Assembly (NCBI RefSeq): GCF_040371085.1
Contig: NZ_JAMBMT010000001.1
Coordinates: forward strand, 1,922,001-1,986,000
DNA from: Psychrobacter sp. AH5
GTDB lineage: Bacteria > Pseudomonadota > Gammaproteobacteria > Pseudomonadales > Moraxellaceae
Direction: 5' to 3'
Length of the DNA: 64,000 nt
Part shown: piece by piece, positions 38,270 to 50,912 of the stretch
Layout: each line of letters opens with the position of its first letter
Position numbering within the stretch: the first letter of the stretch is position 1
Position numbers and translations under genes: made by a program
Notes under the pieces: generated by a model
What the model was told of the DNA's origin: nothing
The model's database searches: none
The model's input: only the letters and a program-made list of their open reading frames with translations

Positions 38270-41059
38270 ATGCTGTTGAATAATGAGGTATTGCGTACCC
38301 GTGTCAGGTTGTTGGGATCATTTTTAGGAGAGGCGATTTCTCGTCAGTCTGGAGAAGATACTGTTAACACGATTGAAACTTTACGCAGCGGATTTATTCA
38401 GGAGCGCCGTGAACATAATCCCAAAAATAAACAACAGCTTATCGAACTTATTGCCTCTTTAGATAATCAAACTTTAAAAAATGTTATTCGTGCCTTTTCT
38501 ATTTATTTCTTTCTAGCAAACTTAACGGAAGAAAACTACTTACGCGAGCAACGTCGTACACAACGTGCTGAGTCTAATCAAAGTTGGGAAGGCTCATTTC
38601 GCCATACCTTGCTGGAGTGCCGTGAGCGTAATATTGAGCCCAATCAGATCAAAGAGCTTATCGATCGATTGAAGTTCATGCCAGTGTTTACCGCGCATCC
38701 GACAGAAGCGCGTAGACGCACCACCATGAATATCTTACAGACGCTTTATCAACACAGCGATGCGCTAAATGATCTGCCTGAAGGAAGTCAAGCGTTCGAG
38801 CAAGCCAAGCAAAAAACGGCAGAGACTATTGATCTACTATGGTCATCAGATGAAGTTCGTACCCGCAAGCCTTTAGTTTATGACGAGATCAATAATGGCT
38901 TGCATTATTTCGATGTCAGCTTATTTACCGCCATTCCCAAAGTCTATCGCAATATCAAAAATGCTATTATCGATATTTATCCTGAATTGACGGATTATCC
39001 GCTACCTGCCTTTGTCAGCTTTGGCTCTTGGATCGGTGGCGATAGAGATGGCAATCCCTTTGTCACTCATGAGACTACAGAGATGGCGGTATTGATGCAT
39101 GCTAATACCGTGCTGCGTCATTATCAGGTACTGCTCAAAAAACTACGCCGCGAGCTGATTCACAGTGACACGATTGTCGATATTGCAGCGGATGTCTATG
39201 ATCGTATCGCTGATTATAGCGAGCTTGACAAACAAGTCTTCTCTTATAATATTGATGACTATAATAATGAGCCTTATCGGCGCTTACTATCGATAATTAT
39301 TGCCAAAATCAAGGCCACTAATATTCATATTCAAAGCCAAGGCATGGATGCTGAAGCGGAAAAACAAGCCTATTCCACGCCGCAAGATTTCTTAGCAGAC
39401 TTACGCCTTATCCGCGAAAGTGTCAGTACTCACGATAAAGCTCATGCCGATGGCGCTTTACTAGACATGATTCGTTTGGTAAAAACTTGCGGTTTCCATT
39501 TAGCCGCGCTCGATATACGTCAAGATTCAGGATATCACTTTGAGGTCATTGCCGATATTTTTGCCAATGCCTCAAACTTACCGGATTATAAACAGCTCAA
39601 TGAAACAGAGCGTCAAGAATGGCTGACACGTTTACTAAGTCAACTGGGTACGCCGCTGATTTATAGCGATAATTTGACCGATCAAACGCGCGAGCAGCTA
39701 GCCTTGATGCAGTCGGTAGCAAAATTACGAAAATTAGTGGGTGAGGATACCTTTGGCAGCTACGTGATCTCCATGACTAATAATGCTAGTCAGCTGTTAG
39801 AAGTGCTATTACTCATGCGGTTTGCAGGATTATCTGGCATCACAGACGAAGGTCATATGTTTGCCGCTTTACCTGTTGCGCCGCTATTTGAGACTATTGA
39901 TGATCTAAAAAATATCGATAAGATCATGCCGACGATTTTAGATAATCCGCTCTATCGTCAGTTGCTTGAGCACTCAGGAAACTTGCAAGAAATTATGCTT
40001 GGCTACTCAGACTCTTCTAAAGATGGTGGTATTATCACCTCAGCTTGGCAGCTCTATAGCGCTCAGCAGACCATCACTAGCATTGCCCATCAATATGGCA
40101 TCACGACTCGCCTTTTCCATGGTCGAGGTGGTTCCGTCAGTCGTGGTGGTGGCTCCACCCATAAAGCTATCGCTGCGCAGCCTGCTGGCACTTTAATGGG
40201 ACAAATCAAATTCACTGAACAAGGTGAAGTACTTTATGCCAAATATGCCAATCCAGATACAGCAGTATTTGAGCTAACGATGGGAATTACTGGCGCTCTC
40301 AAAGCCAGTTCTTCGAGATTTATTGAGCAGCCTAGCGAGTTGGATAATTACGAAGCGCTTTTTGCGCGTTTAGCCGATGCCGGTGAACAGCAATACCGTG
40401 CCCTAACTGATAATACCGAAGGCTTTTACAAGTTCTATTCACAAGCAACTCCTGTACAAGAGATTTCTTTATTGAATATCGGCTCACGACCTGCTCATCG
40501 TAAAAAAGGCTTACCGAGCAAATCTACTATTCGCGCAATACCTTGGGTCTTTGGTTGGTCATTAGCGCGTTTTACTCTACCCGCATGGTATGGAGTCGGC
40601 AGTGCATTAGAGAGTGTTAAACAAGATGAGCCTTTAATGCAGGAGATGAATGAGCATTGGCCGTTCTTCACCGTCTTTATGAGTAATATTGAGATGGCCT
40701 TTACTAAGTGTGAGATAGATATTGCGCAAGCTTATAGCCAATTATGTGAGGATGAAAAGTTGCGTGAGCAAGTGATGCAAAAAGTGATTGATGAACACCA
40801 GCTCACCCATAGCACTCTTAACTCCTTGCTTGATCAACAAGCGCTGCTATCGAGTCAACAAGAGTTAGCGTCTTCCCTAAAGTGGCGCAATGCTTATTTG
40901 GATCCGATAAACTACATTCAAATCGAGTTACTCAAACGTATGCGCGCGCAAAATGCTGCTGGCAATGATAGCGAGGATAGAAATGATAAATTGGCGGTAG
41001 AAGATCCGTTGATTCGTAGTATCAATGCCCTAGCTGCCGGACTACGTAATACCGGTTAA
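38270..41059 (+). CDS. ppc: Phosphoenolpyruvate carboxylase
   Basis: Ppc carboxylates phosphoenolpyruvate to oxaloacetate, replenishing the TCA cycle. The 929-residue product carries the catalytic histidine in FTAHPTEARRRT (about 142), WIGGDRDGNPFV, MLGYSDSSKDGG, the mobile loop FHGRGGSVSRGGG, and the C-terminal allosteric end GLRNTG. All conserved blocks are present and the length is normal. The ATG at 38270 follows AAGGAG. Bacterial enzymes of this type are usually activated by acetyl-CoA and inhibited by aspartate; neither can be confirmed here. Confidence 0.98.
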   Translation: MLLNNEVLRTRVRLLGSFLGEAISRQSGEDTVNTIETLRSGFIQERREHNPKNKQQLIELIASLDNQTLKNVIRAFSIYFFLANLTEENYLREQRRTQRAESNQSWEGSFRHTLLECRERNIEPNQIKELIDRLKFMPVFTAHPTEARRRTTMNILQTLYQHSDALNDLPEGSQAFEQAKQKTAETIDLLWSSDEVRTRKPLVYDEINNGLHYFDVSLFTAIPKVYRNIKNAIIDIYPELTDYPLPAFVSFGSWIGGDRDGNPFVTHETTEMAVLMHANTVLRHYQVLLKKLRRELIHSDTIVDIAADVYDRIADYSELDKQVFSYNIDDYNNEPYRRLLSIIIAKIKATNIHIQSQGMDAEAEKQAYSTPQDFLADLRLIRESVSTHDKAHADGALLDMIRLVKTCGFHLAALDIRQDSGYHFEVIADIFANASNLPDYKQLNETERQEWLTRLLSQLGTPLIYSDNLTDQTREQLALMQSVAKLRKLVGEDTFGSYVISMTNNASQLLEVLLLMRFAGLSGITDEGHMFAALPVAPLFETIDDLKNIDKIMPTILDNPLYRQLLEHSGNLQEIMLGYSDSSKDGGIITSAWQLYSAQQTITSIAHQYGITTRLFHGRGGSVSRGGGSTHKAIAAQPAGTLMGQIKFTEQGEVLYAKYANPDTAVFELTMGITGALKASSSRFIEQPSELDNYEALFARLADAGEQQYRALTDNTEGFYKFYSQATPVQEISLLNIGSRPAHRKKGLPSKSTIRAIPWVFGWSLARFTLPAWYGVGSALESVKQDEPLMQEMNEHWPFFTVFMSNIEMAFTKCEIDIAQAYSQLCEDEKLREQVMQKVIDEHQLTHSTLNSLLDQQALLSSQQELASSLKWRNAYLDPINYIQIELLKRMRAQNAAGNDSEDRNDKLAVEDPLIRSINALAAGLRNTG

Positions 41060-41070
41060 GATTTTAGATT

Positions 41071-41108
41071 AAAATAACCGCTCACCAAATAAGGTAGCGG
41101 TTATTTTT
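41071..41108. terminator. Bidirectional terminator between ppc and the DUF938 gene
   Basis: AAAATAACCGCT (41071-41082) pairs with AGCGGTTATTTT (41096-41107), extended by ACC/GGT inside. A and T runs flank it. The right arm contains the stop codon of the convergent minus-strand gene. Confidence 0.85.
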
Positions 41109-41709
41109 TAAAGACCAATATCTGGTTATTTGCTGGCAGCTGATATTCGTTTTTTAGGGTTAAATCATGCTTTTTTGCTAAAGCTACAACGTCTTCTTTA
41201 TGACGAATACCACTGTTGGGATCACGCTGCCTTAACGATAGATCAAAACTCTGATTACTGGCGCTAGTATAACGCCCATGTTCATTAAAAGGGCCATAGA
41301 TGATTAGCTTGCCATCTAACGGCAACGCCTCCCCGACTAATTCAAACAAGCGCTCAACTAAGTGCCAAGCGATAATATGTAAAGTATTGGCGGTGAATAT
41401 AGCATCATAAGGTTGATTACTTTTTGAGGTTGACATGGTATCTGTCATCAAATCAAACGCTAATGGCGGATGTAAATTTGGCGCAGGGTAGCTATCATGC
41501 CAAGCTTGAATCACCTGATGATTATTGCTGACATCACTAGTTTGCCACTGTAAGTGTGCTAGTCTTGGCGCAAAGTAGACGCTATGCTGACCCGTGCCTG
41601 AGCCGACTTCTAACACATGCGAATGCCCTACTAATTCTTTTTCAAGCACCGCTAAAATAGCTTGCTTATTATTCTCACAGGCTTGCGAAAATGGTAGATT
41701 GGCTATCAT
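41101..41709 (-). CDS. DUF938 family SAM-dependent methyltransferase
   Basis: A 202-residue class-I methyltransferase-like protein. FSQACENNKQAILAVL precedes the SAM-binding glycine loop VLEVGSGTGQHSVYFAPRL. Later DUF938 marks are WQTSDV, IFTANTLHIIAWHLVERLFELVG, YGPFNEHGRYTSASNQSFD and LRQRDPNSGIRHKEDV. The substrate is unknown. It is the last gene of a three-gene minus-strand operon and starts one base after the flavodoxin gene's stop, which suggests coupled translation. Confidence 0.88.
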   Translation of the reverse strand: MIANLPFSQACENNKQAILAVLEKELVGHSHVLEVGSGTGQHSVYFAPRLAHLQWQTSDVSNNHQVIQAWHDSYPAPNLHPPLAFDLMTDTMSTSKSNQPYDAIFTANTLHIIAWHLVERLFELVGEALPLDGKLIIYGPFNEHGRYTSASNQSFDLSLRQRDPNSGIRHKEDVVALAKKHDLTLKNEYQLPANNQILVFKK

Positions 41710-41710
41710 A

Positions 41711-42175
41711 TCAATAAATACCTGCTTCTAATCCCGCGGCAAGCGTCATCGCTAATTCTTCCACTTGCTCCGTAAACGCCTCTTGCCAATCACCCCTTAA
41801 AATAAGCGTATCTTGGATTTGATTCCAGCGCAAACCAGTAATAATCGTTTTCATAGCCAGTTTAGTTCCCGTCCCATCAAACCCAGCGCGAATATATAAT
41901 GCAAAAGGCAGCCCCTGTTTGTGCTCTAATACCGCGTAATAACAGCGATCGAAGAAGTCTTTTGTCAGTCCTGCCATATACGCCAAATTCTCAGTCGTGC
42001 CTAATAATAACGCATCCGCTGCGAGTATATCTTCAGGCTGCGTATCTTGCGGCGACTTTAAAAGGACATTGATAGCTATATCGGGATGGTTGGCACCATC
42101 GTAAGCGGCCTTCGCCAATTTCTCAGTATTGGGTGATGGCGCATGAGCGACGATAAGTAAAGTCTTGGAAGCCAT
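41711..42175 (-). CDS. Flavodoxin-fold NAD(P)H oxidoreductase-like protein
   Basis: A 154-residue flavodoxin-like protein with N-terminal TLLIVAHAPSPNTEKLA (phosphate-binding loop for FMN). It continues with ALLLGTTENLAYMAGLTKDFFDR, FALYIRAGFDGTGT and a C-terminal helix. It probably binds FMN and takes part in electron transfer or quinone reduction; the partner is not known. The ATG at 42175 is preferred because GGTGA lies 5 bases upstream; a GTG three codons earlier is also open. It is the middle gene of the osmC/flavodoxin/DUF938 operon. Confidence 0.8.
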   Translation of the reverse strand: MASKTLLIVAHAPSPNTEKLAKAAYDGANHPDIAINVLLKSPQDTQPEDILAADALLLGTTENLAYMAGLTKDFFDRCYYAVLEHKQGLPFALYIRAGFDGTGTKLAMKTIITGLRWNQIQDTLILRGDWQEAFTEQVEELAMTLAAGLEAGIY

Positions 42176-42198
42176 ATTAGTCACCGTTATAAAATATA

Positions 42199-42606
42199 TC
42201 AGTTCTTAGAATGAATAGTCACCTTTTGCGTAATATCAGGATGAATACTTTTCGCAACCGGACAAGTCAGCGCAGTGTTATAGAATATTTTTTGTGTTTT
42301 TTCATCGAGCTGCTGATTAAAAGAGATAGCAACATGTATTTCACTGACACGTCTTGGATCAGCTGTCATCACTTTGGTCACCTCAGCGGTAGTACCTGCA
42401 ATATCAATTTCCATATCACGGGCTTTAATACCAATGATCGTTAGCATACAGCTGGCTAAGCTTGTCGCTAATAGATCAGTCGGTGAAAAAGCTTCACCCT
42501 TACCTTGATTATCAGTCGGTGCATCGGTAATAATTTCATTGTTTGATTGCAAATGGATGGCGGTGGTGCGCAAGTCGCCTTGATAGGTTACTTTTGAAGT
42601 TGTCAT
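42199..42606 (-). CDS. OsmC family peroxiredoxin-like protein
   Basis: A 135-residue OsmC/YhfA-type protein. It has the two conserved cysteines of the family: Cys53 in TSLASCMLTIIG and Cys115 in TALTCPVAKSI. In the family these reduce organic hydroperoxides. The stretch GEAFSPTDLLATSL is typical. The small size and lack of an Ohr-type N-terminus favour the YhfA/OsmC-like branch over Ohr itself. It is first in its operon and could supply peroxide defence alongside katE, though no shared regulation is visible. Confidence 0.88.
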   Translation of the reverse strand: MTTSKVTYQGDLRTTAIHLQSNNEIITDAPTDNQGKGEAFSPTDLLATSLASCMLTIIGIKARDMEIDIAGTTAEVTKVMTADPRRVSEIHVAISFNQQLDEKTQKIFYNTALTCPVAKSIHPDITQKVTIHSKN

Positions 42607-42728
42607 AGGGCTCCTTCTGATTTAATAGTATTTTGAATGATAGGCAGTGTTATGACTATTTAATAAATGCTAAGATTACGACACTTATGCAAACATTAGT
42701 ACTGTAAATGGTTCAAAGGAATTATAAT

Positions 42729-44447
42729 ATGCACGTATATGAGCTCTCAGAGTATCAAATTTATCAATTAAAATCGATAGATCCAGCTTTGAGTACTAAT
42801 TGGAAAACAATCATTGCCAATATTTTGCCAAAGCTTGACCCTGCTAGTCGTAAAAGTGTGTACGAAAAAATATTGTCAAAGAGAAATATTAGCGCAAATT
42901 TTACTTATATCATTCCAGAAAACCTTAGAAGTGTATTATCTAACACCGCAGTACGCAATAAAGAGTTGCAAGCGATTAGCGTACAGATGCTAAAGTTGGT
43001 CGAATCCCAACCGCAAACCTGCGATGCTATTGATCTTGCAGATAAAGTAGAAGCTATGATCGACTATATTAATCGAATTGATATAGGCGATCATCATTTA
43101 GACCAACAGAGTCGAAAGAGTATAAAGCGTGCTTTTTTATACGATTTAGCGACTTGGATTGATAATGTAAATCTGATAGTACAACCTGGCATTAGACAGC
43201 TTAATGTTGACGTTGTAAAAACGTATTTTAAAGAAGTTTTTATCAAACAAAAGATTCAAGAACGTGACTTTCGTGCTTGGGACTCGACTGATATTGATTT
43301 TCAAGAACAAGAAAACTTACCTAGTATTATCAGAGAAGAAGCTAAGCGTAAAAAGTTCTTTGTAATCGAAAGTGAAAAGTATTGGTATTTGATTGGTATC
43401 GCTGATAAGCCTAGACAAAACCCTTACTCCTTCAAACGCTTTTTGCATGAAGACAGTATGCAAAATGAACTATACGTATATTTAACTCATGTAGTTCTCA
43501 GAAAAAACCTTTTAGATAATGAGCGCTACCTTGAGCACGTTACTTATTGCATGAGTCGACTCTATACTTTGGATGCTAGCGTATCAGATACGATTATCAA
43601 GTTTATTGAAGATGCACAATATAAATGTAAGACGCAAATTGAACCGTTACTTAAAAAACCCCTTGAAAAAGACGGTGAAGAAACAGAATTTCATATTCAC
43701 AAGCGTATGAATGAGTATGAACAACAAATCACTGTATTGATACTCAATAAGCTAAACAACCTCATCGAAAACGCTATCAGCGACAAGGACGATCGAGACT
43801 ATCTATTTTATTACTTACGTAAAATTTTTAATAGAATGATTGATAGTATTCAGAACTTTCAATTACTACCTATTGCAACTTATTCTTATAACGTAGAGAT
43901 TATGGTTGCCAGACTAATTAGCTTTAGGCACTTTTTAGATATGATCTACGATTCGTTAGAGAATAAAAACTATAATGCAAAAGGACTTACTGAAGCCTCC
44001 AAAGAGATCATAGATATAATCAAAGAAGAGTTCGATGATGTGGAAAGCAATCTCAAACAGATATCGCGTCTAGAACAAAAGCTAAAGCTTTATCATGAGA
44101 CCAAGGAAAAAGGAAATCTTTGGCAAAGACTAATAGTAGGATGGCAACCAAGATATGATTTCAAAGATATTGAACACTCAAAAAATCAATTAAAGAATGA
44201 GTTTTTCTTATCGATCGTTAGATTGGCAAAAAGTCATACTGATAATATTATTTATTTAGAGTTTGACTGTGATGAGACCATTAATGAATATTATAGACAC
44301 TATGCTATCGCCAATGACAAAATGGTTATCACACGTTTGCCTAAAGTATTAAGACTTCCTGAAGATAAAGAAACGTTCGATGTGCAGAAAATTAATAAAG
44401 CTATTCATCATAATGTTTTTATTTTCCGTAAGTCATCTGTTCTATAG
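42729..44447 (+). CDS. Hypothetical protein, 572-573 residues
   Basis: I do not recognise this protein. The ATG at 42729 follows AAAGGA by 8 bases and is preferred over an ATG at 42708. It has no signal peptide or membrane helix. It is strongly charged, with long helical, probably coiled-coil regions (for example LTEASKEIIDIIKEEFDDVESNLKQISRLEQKLKLYHETKEKG). Ile, Asn, Lys and Tyr are frequent, and coding is more AT-rich than in the housekeeping neighbours. There is no nuclease, ATPase or phage motif that I can see. It stands alone between the osmC operon (divergent) and the rRNA operon (convergent). Confidence 0.75.
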   Translation: MHVYELSEYQIYQLKSIDPALSTNWKTIIANILPKLDPASRKSVYEKILSKRNISANFTYIIPENLRSVLSNTAVRNKELQAISVQMLKLVESQPQTCDAIDLADKVEAMIDYINRIDIGDHHLDQQSRKSIKRAFLYDLATWIDNVNLIVQPGIRQLNVDVVKTYFKEVFIKQKIQERDFRAWDSTDIDFQEQENLPSIIREEAKRKKFFVIESEKYWYLIGIADKPRQNPYSFKRFLHEDSMQNELYVYLTHVVLRKNLLDNERYLEHVTYCMSRLYTLDASVSDTIIKFIEDAQYKCKTQIEPLLKKPLEKDGEETEFHIHKRMNEYEQQITVLILNKLNNLIENAISDKDDRDYLFYYLRKIFNRMIDSIQNFQLLPIATYSYNVEIMVARLISFRHFLDMIYDSLENKNYNAKGLTEASKEIIDIIKEEFDDVESNLKQISRLEQKLKLYHETKEKGNLWQRLIVGWQPRYDFKDIEHSKNQLKNEFFLSIVRLAKSHTDNIIYLEFDCDETINEYYRHYAIANDKMVITRLPKVLRLPEDKETFDVQKINKAIHHNVFIFRKSSVL

Positions 44448-44527
44448 CTCTTGATAAAAACCGTAAGGGTTAGAGATAATTCTTACAGGTAAGGCAAAAC
44501 CAATAAAAGAATAGCAGACAAAGAAAA

Positions 44528-44557
44528 GCCCCAACATACATTAGTATGTTGGGGCTA
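44528..44557 (-). terminator. Distal terminator of the rRNA operon
   Basis: A perfect 13-bp stem AGCCCCAACATAC (44528-44540) with its complement (44545-44557) around ATTA. A-rich sequence on the left provides a U tract on the minus strand. Confidence 0.8.
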
Positions 44558-44561
44558 GTCT

Positions 44562-44587
44562 AGGAATAAGGAGCCGACGATGACCTG
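44562..44587 (-). repeat. Degenerate remnant of the 5S rRNA 3' end and its flank
   Basis: TAGGAATAAGGAGC followed by CGACGATGACCT closely matches the flank and last bases of 5S at 44782-44807, with only a few differences. The rest of a 5S gene is absent. Confidence 0.55.
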
Positions 44588-44626
44588 AGAACCGTTAAGG
44601 CAAAGCACTGCTAACTGCGAGCACAG

Positions 44627-44688
44627 CTCTTGTATTGCGTCGGGCGAAACCGTGTTTCGCTTAATCCTCCTCAAGGCAGCGCAAGAGC
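44627..44688. repeat. Nested inverted-repeat element
   Basis: The outer arms GCTCTTG (44627-44633) and CAAGAGC (44682-44688) enclose a perfect inner hairpin GCGAAAC-CGT-GTTTCGC (44644-44660). Its nature is unknown; it could be a dispersed repeat or a structured RNA. Confidence 0.5.
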
Positions 44689-44745
44689 CAATCCTTTAAA
44701 TAGAAATAGCTGCGTAGGTCACATAGTAAAGACTAAATTAAAGGT

Positions 44746-44782
44746 AAAAAAAAGAGCCACCCGGTTAAGGATGACTCTTCTT
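44746..44782 (-). terminator. Proximal terminator after 5S rRNA
   Basis: AAGAG-CA-CC on the left pairs with GG-TG-CTCTT on the right, with two mismatches. Eight A bases on the left form the U tract of the minus-strand transcript. It lies about 10 bases past the 5S 3' end. Confidence 0.7.
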
Positions 44783-44792
44783 AGGAATAGAG

Positions 44793-44907
44793 AGCTGACG
44801 ATGACCTACTCTCACATGGCCGGAGCCACACTACCATTGGCGCAACGATGTTTCACTTCTGAGTTCGGGAAGGGATCAGGTGGTACCATCGTGCTATTGT
44901 CGTCAGC
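44793..44907 (-). rRNA. rrf: 5S ribosomal RNA
   Basis: About 115 bases on the minus strand. It begins GCTGACGACAATAGCACG and contains CCTGATCCCTTCCCGAACTC and GTAGTGTGGC. The end GGTCATCGTCAGC pairs with the start to form helix I. Ends are accurate to a few bases. It is the last gene of the rRNA operon. Confidence 0.95.
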
Positions 44908-45125
44908 AAAGGGGGTTAGATATGAGTCTGATGTTTTACTTAATGACTTAAGTATCACTTATCCTAACTGAATCAAGGATAAAGGTGATATCGATATAAA
45001 TGCTTACCATTCTATGAATAACCATTGCGCGTTTTGTCTGTCAAGGGACCTTCAAGTAATTGAAGGTGCGTGACAGACGCACAACTGAGTTCTCTATAGA
45101 CAATTACAAACCACTTGGGTGTTGT

Positions 45126-47983
<2,858 letters not shown>

Positions 47984-48302
47984 ATACAACCCCAAAGGGT
48001 CTATTAGTTTCGCAATTATAACGATATCACCTATGTTTACGCTTGATTCAGTTCTCTTTACTTTTTTAATAACCAACTCTTGGGATAACAAACAATGTCG
48101 TTAAAGAGCTGATTATTAAGGTTAAGAAGTGCGCGTGAACACGCTCTTCTTAACCCAGACTCATATCTATGTTTTTAAATAGTTCTTACTCTCTCGTCGA
48201 GTAGTAAGTTCTGTATAAAACAGAAAGAAGTAATCATTTGATAATCACTTGTTTCTGTTTATGCTATTCTAAATATTCTATTTAATCGCGCTTGTTTATT
48301 AA
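47984..48302. other. 23S/tRNA-Ala spacer of the rRNA operon
   Basis: About 320 bases. It contains the outer part of the 23S processing stem and a boxA-like antitermination site, AGCTCTTTAA on the minus strand (48101-48110). No gene is present. Confidence 0.7.
48101..48110 (-). promoter_or_regulatory. boxA-like antitermination site before 23S
   Basis: AGCTCTTTAA on the minus strand matches the core of the boxA consensus (TGCTCTTTAACA). It is located in the 16S-23S spacer as in other rRNA operons. Confidence 0.6.
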
Positions 48303-48378
48303 TGGTGGAGCCAAACGGAGTCGAACCGTTGACCTCCTGCGTGCAAGGCAGGCGCTCTACCAACTGAGCTATGGCCCC
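48303..48378 (-). tRNA. tRNA-Ala (anticodon TGC)
   Basis: A 76-base gene on the minus strand. It starts GGGGCCATAGCTCAG, has the anticodon stem-loop CCTGCCTTGCACGCAGG with TGC, and ends with encoded ACCA. It lies in the 16S-23S spacer, the usual place. Confidence 0.97.
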
Positions 48379-48385
48379 TAAATAA

Positions 48386-48462
48386 TGGTAGGCCTGGGCA
48401 GACTTGAACTGCCGACCCCCGCGTTATCAACACGGTGCTCTAACCAGCTGAGCTACAGGCCT
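48386..48462 (-). tRNA. tRNA-Ile (anticodon GAT)
   Basis: A 77-base gene on the minus strand. It starts AGGCCTGTAGCTCAGC, has the anticodon segment GTTGATAACGC with GAT, and ends with encoded ACCA. It precedes tRNA-Ala by 7 bases in the spacer. Confidence 0.97.
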
Positions 48463-48499
48463 GTACGAGGCATATACCTCTAGCTAATAAACTAGCTTA

Positions 48500-48517
48500 A
48501 ACTAAAGAACAACTTGT
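48500..48517 (-). other. 3' arm of the 16S processing stem
   Basis: AACTAAAGAACAACTTGT on the plus strand is perfectly complementary over 18 bases to 50285-50302, on the far side of 16S. In the transcript the two pair to enclose pre-16S, an RNase III-type substrate. Confidence 0.75.
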
Positions 48518-48547
48518 TGTGAATTCTTGCCAAGTGAATGCCGTCTA

Positions 48548-50088
<1,541 letters not shown>

Positions 50089-50284
50089 ATCTGCATGTAA
50101 CCCTTTAAAGAGGTTACGAAACTTGGCTCATTTAATCTGGCAAAATCGCTTTAAATTATGTTCGTAATGAATTAACTTTGAGTTTTTCTGCTGTCTTAAA
50201 TGATAATTTTTATAGTTAGAATAAACTCCGAAAAGAAGTTCAAACCAACTTTATTTTTAGCACTCTTGCTCAGCAAAAATCCAC

Positions 50285-50302
50285 ACAAGTTGTTCTTTAG
50301 TT
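50285..50302 (-). other. 5' arm of the 16S processing stem
   Basis: Perfect 18-base complement of 48500-48517 (see that entry). Confidence 0.75.
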
Positions 50303-50337
50303 ATGCTTTTAAATAGTGTCTCTTTACTGTCGTCCAG

Positions 50338-50347
50338 TTAAAGAGTT
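50338..50347 (-). promoter_or_regulatory. boxA-like site in the 16S leader
   Basis: AACTCTTTAA on the minus strand, between promoter P3 and 16S, fits the boxA core used for rRNA antitermination. Confidence 0.55.
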
Positions 50348-50412
50348 ATATCAATCTTGTTTGCTAAGATAGCCTTAAACCCTTATGGGCCGTTCTATCT
50401 AGCGAGCTGACT

Positions 50413-50440
50413 ATCATATCATATTCGATGTGTCTGTCAA
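50413..50440 (-). promoter_or_regulatory. rRNA promoter (proximal)
   Basis: Minus strand: TTGACA (50435-50440), 16-base spacer, TATGAT (50413-50418). About 325 bases upstream of 16S. Confidence 0.75.
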
Positions 50441-50541
50441 GCTTTTATTTTAAATCTTTATAATTTGTATCTTAAGTTAAGAATTTGATTTAACTACCTT
50501 ATTTGGTAGTTTGTCTCGTCCTGTCCCTTAATGAGGTGCGT

Positions 50542-50569
50542 ATTATAGACGCTTTATTTGCTAAGTCAA
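50542..50569 (-). promoter_or_regulatory. rRNA promoter (middle)
   Basis: Minus strand: TTGACT (50564-50569), 16-base spacer, TATAAT (50542-50547), followed by ACGCACC. Confidence 0.8.
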
Positions 50570-50688
50570 GAATTAAATTATTTTATTCTAAAAGTAATTT
50601 AGTGGGTTGGGTGATTAGTTAATAGCTTCGCTATTAATAATAAGTGGTAAACCACTTCTCAATCCGCCTTCCCTTCCGACTGGGTGGC

Positions 50689-50716
50689 ATTATACGCGCT
50701 TTGCTTTGGGCGTCAA
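50689..50716 (-). promoter_or_regulatory. rRNA promoter (distal), with UP-like element
   Basis: Minus strand: TTGACG (50711-50716), 16-base spacer, TATAAT (50689-50694). A GC-rich discriminator GCCACCC follows, a feature linked to stringent and growth-rate control. The AT-rich stretch just upstream of the -35 (about 50720-50745) resembles an UP element. Confidence 0.82.
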
Positions 50717-50851
50717 GGGGTTTTGGAAATTAATTTACTATTTCCGTATTGTCTGACAAACCTTATATTTTCTAGCGCTTTTGACTGTTGATTTTATTAC
50801 CTTTATTGCTTTGAAGCTAGCTTTTGTGAGTTGTACTATTAATTAACTTGT

Positions 50852-50878
50852 AAAAAACGCCTCTAGTAAGAGACGTTT
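50852..50878 (-). terminator. Terminator after the giant adhesin gene
   Basis: On the minus strand AAACG-T-CTCT pairs with AGAG-G-CGTTT around a 4-base loop, then six T. It lies 35 bases past the stop codon and about 135 bases before the distal rRNA promoter. Confidence 0.75.
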
Positions 50879-50912
50879 GATTCGAAATTGCTCAGCTCGG
50901 CATTTAATATTA

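Larger units (their letters stand above)
44448..44792. other. Region downstream of the rRNA operon
   Basis: No protein gene is credible. It holds two rRNA-operon terminators (44528-44557 and 44746-44782), a 26-base degenerate copy of the 5S 3' end with its flank (44562-44587), and a nested inverted-repeat element (44627-44688). A 113-codon frame from 44630 runs through 5S rRNA and is rejected. Confidence 0.6.
50089..50912. other. rRNA leader and promoter region
   Basis: About 820 AT-rich bases without a protein gene. It contains the 16S processing arm (50285-50302), a leader boxA (50338-50347), three promoters (50413-50440, 50542-50569, 50689-50716) and, at the right end, the terminator of the adhesin gene (50852-50878). 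Confidence 0.7.

Noticed and set aside
44630..44971. 113-codon plus-strand frame
   Set aside because: It runs through the structured element, a terminator and the 5S gene on the opposite strand.
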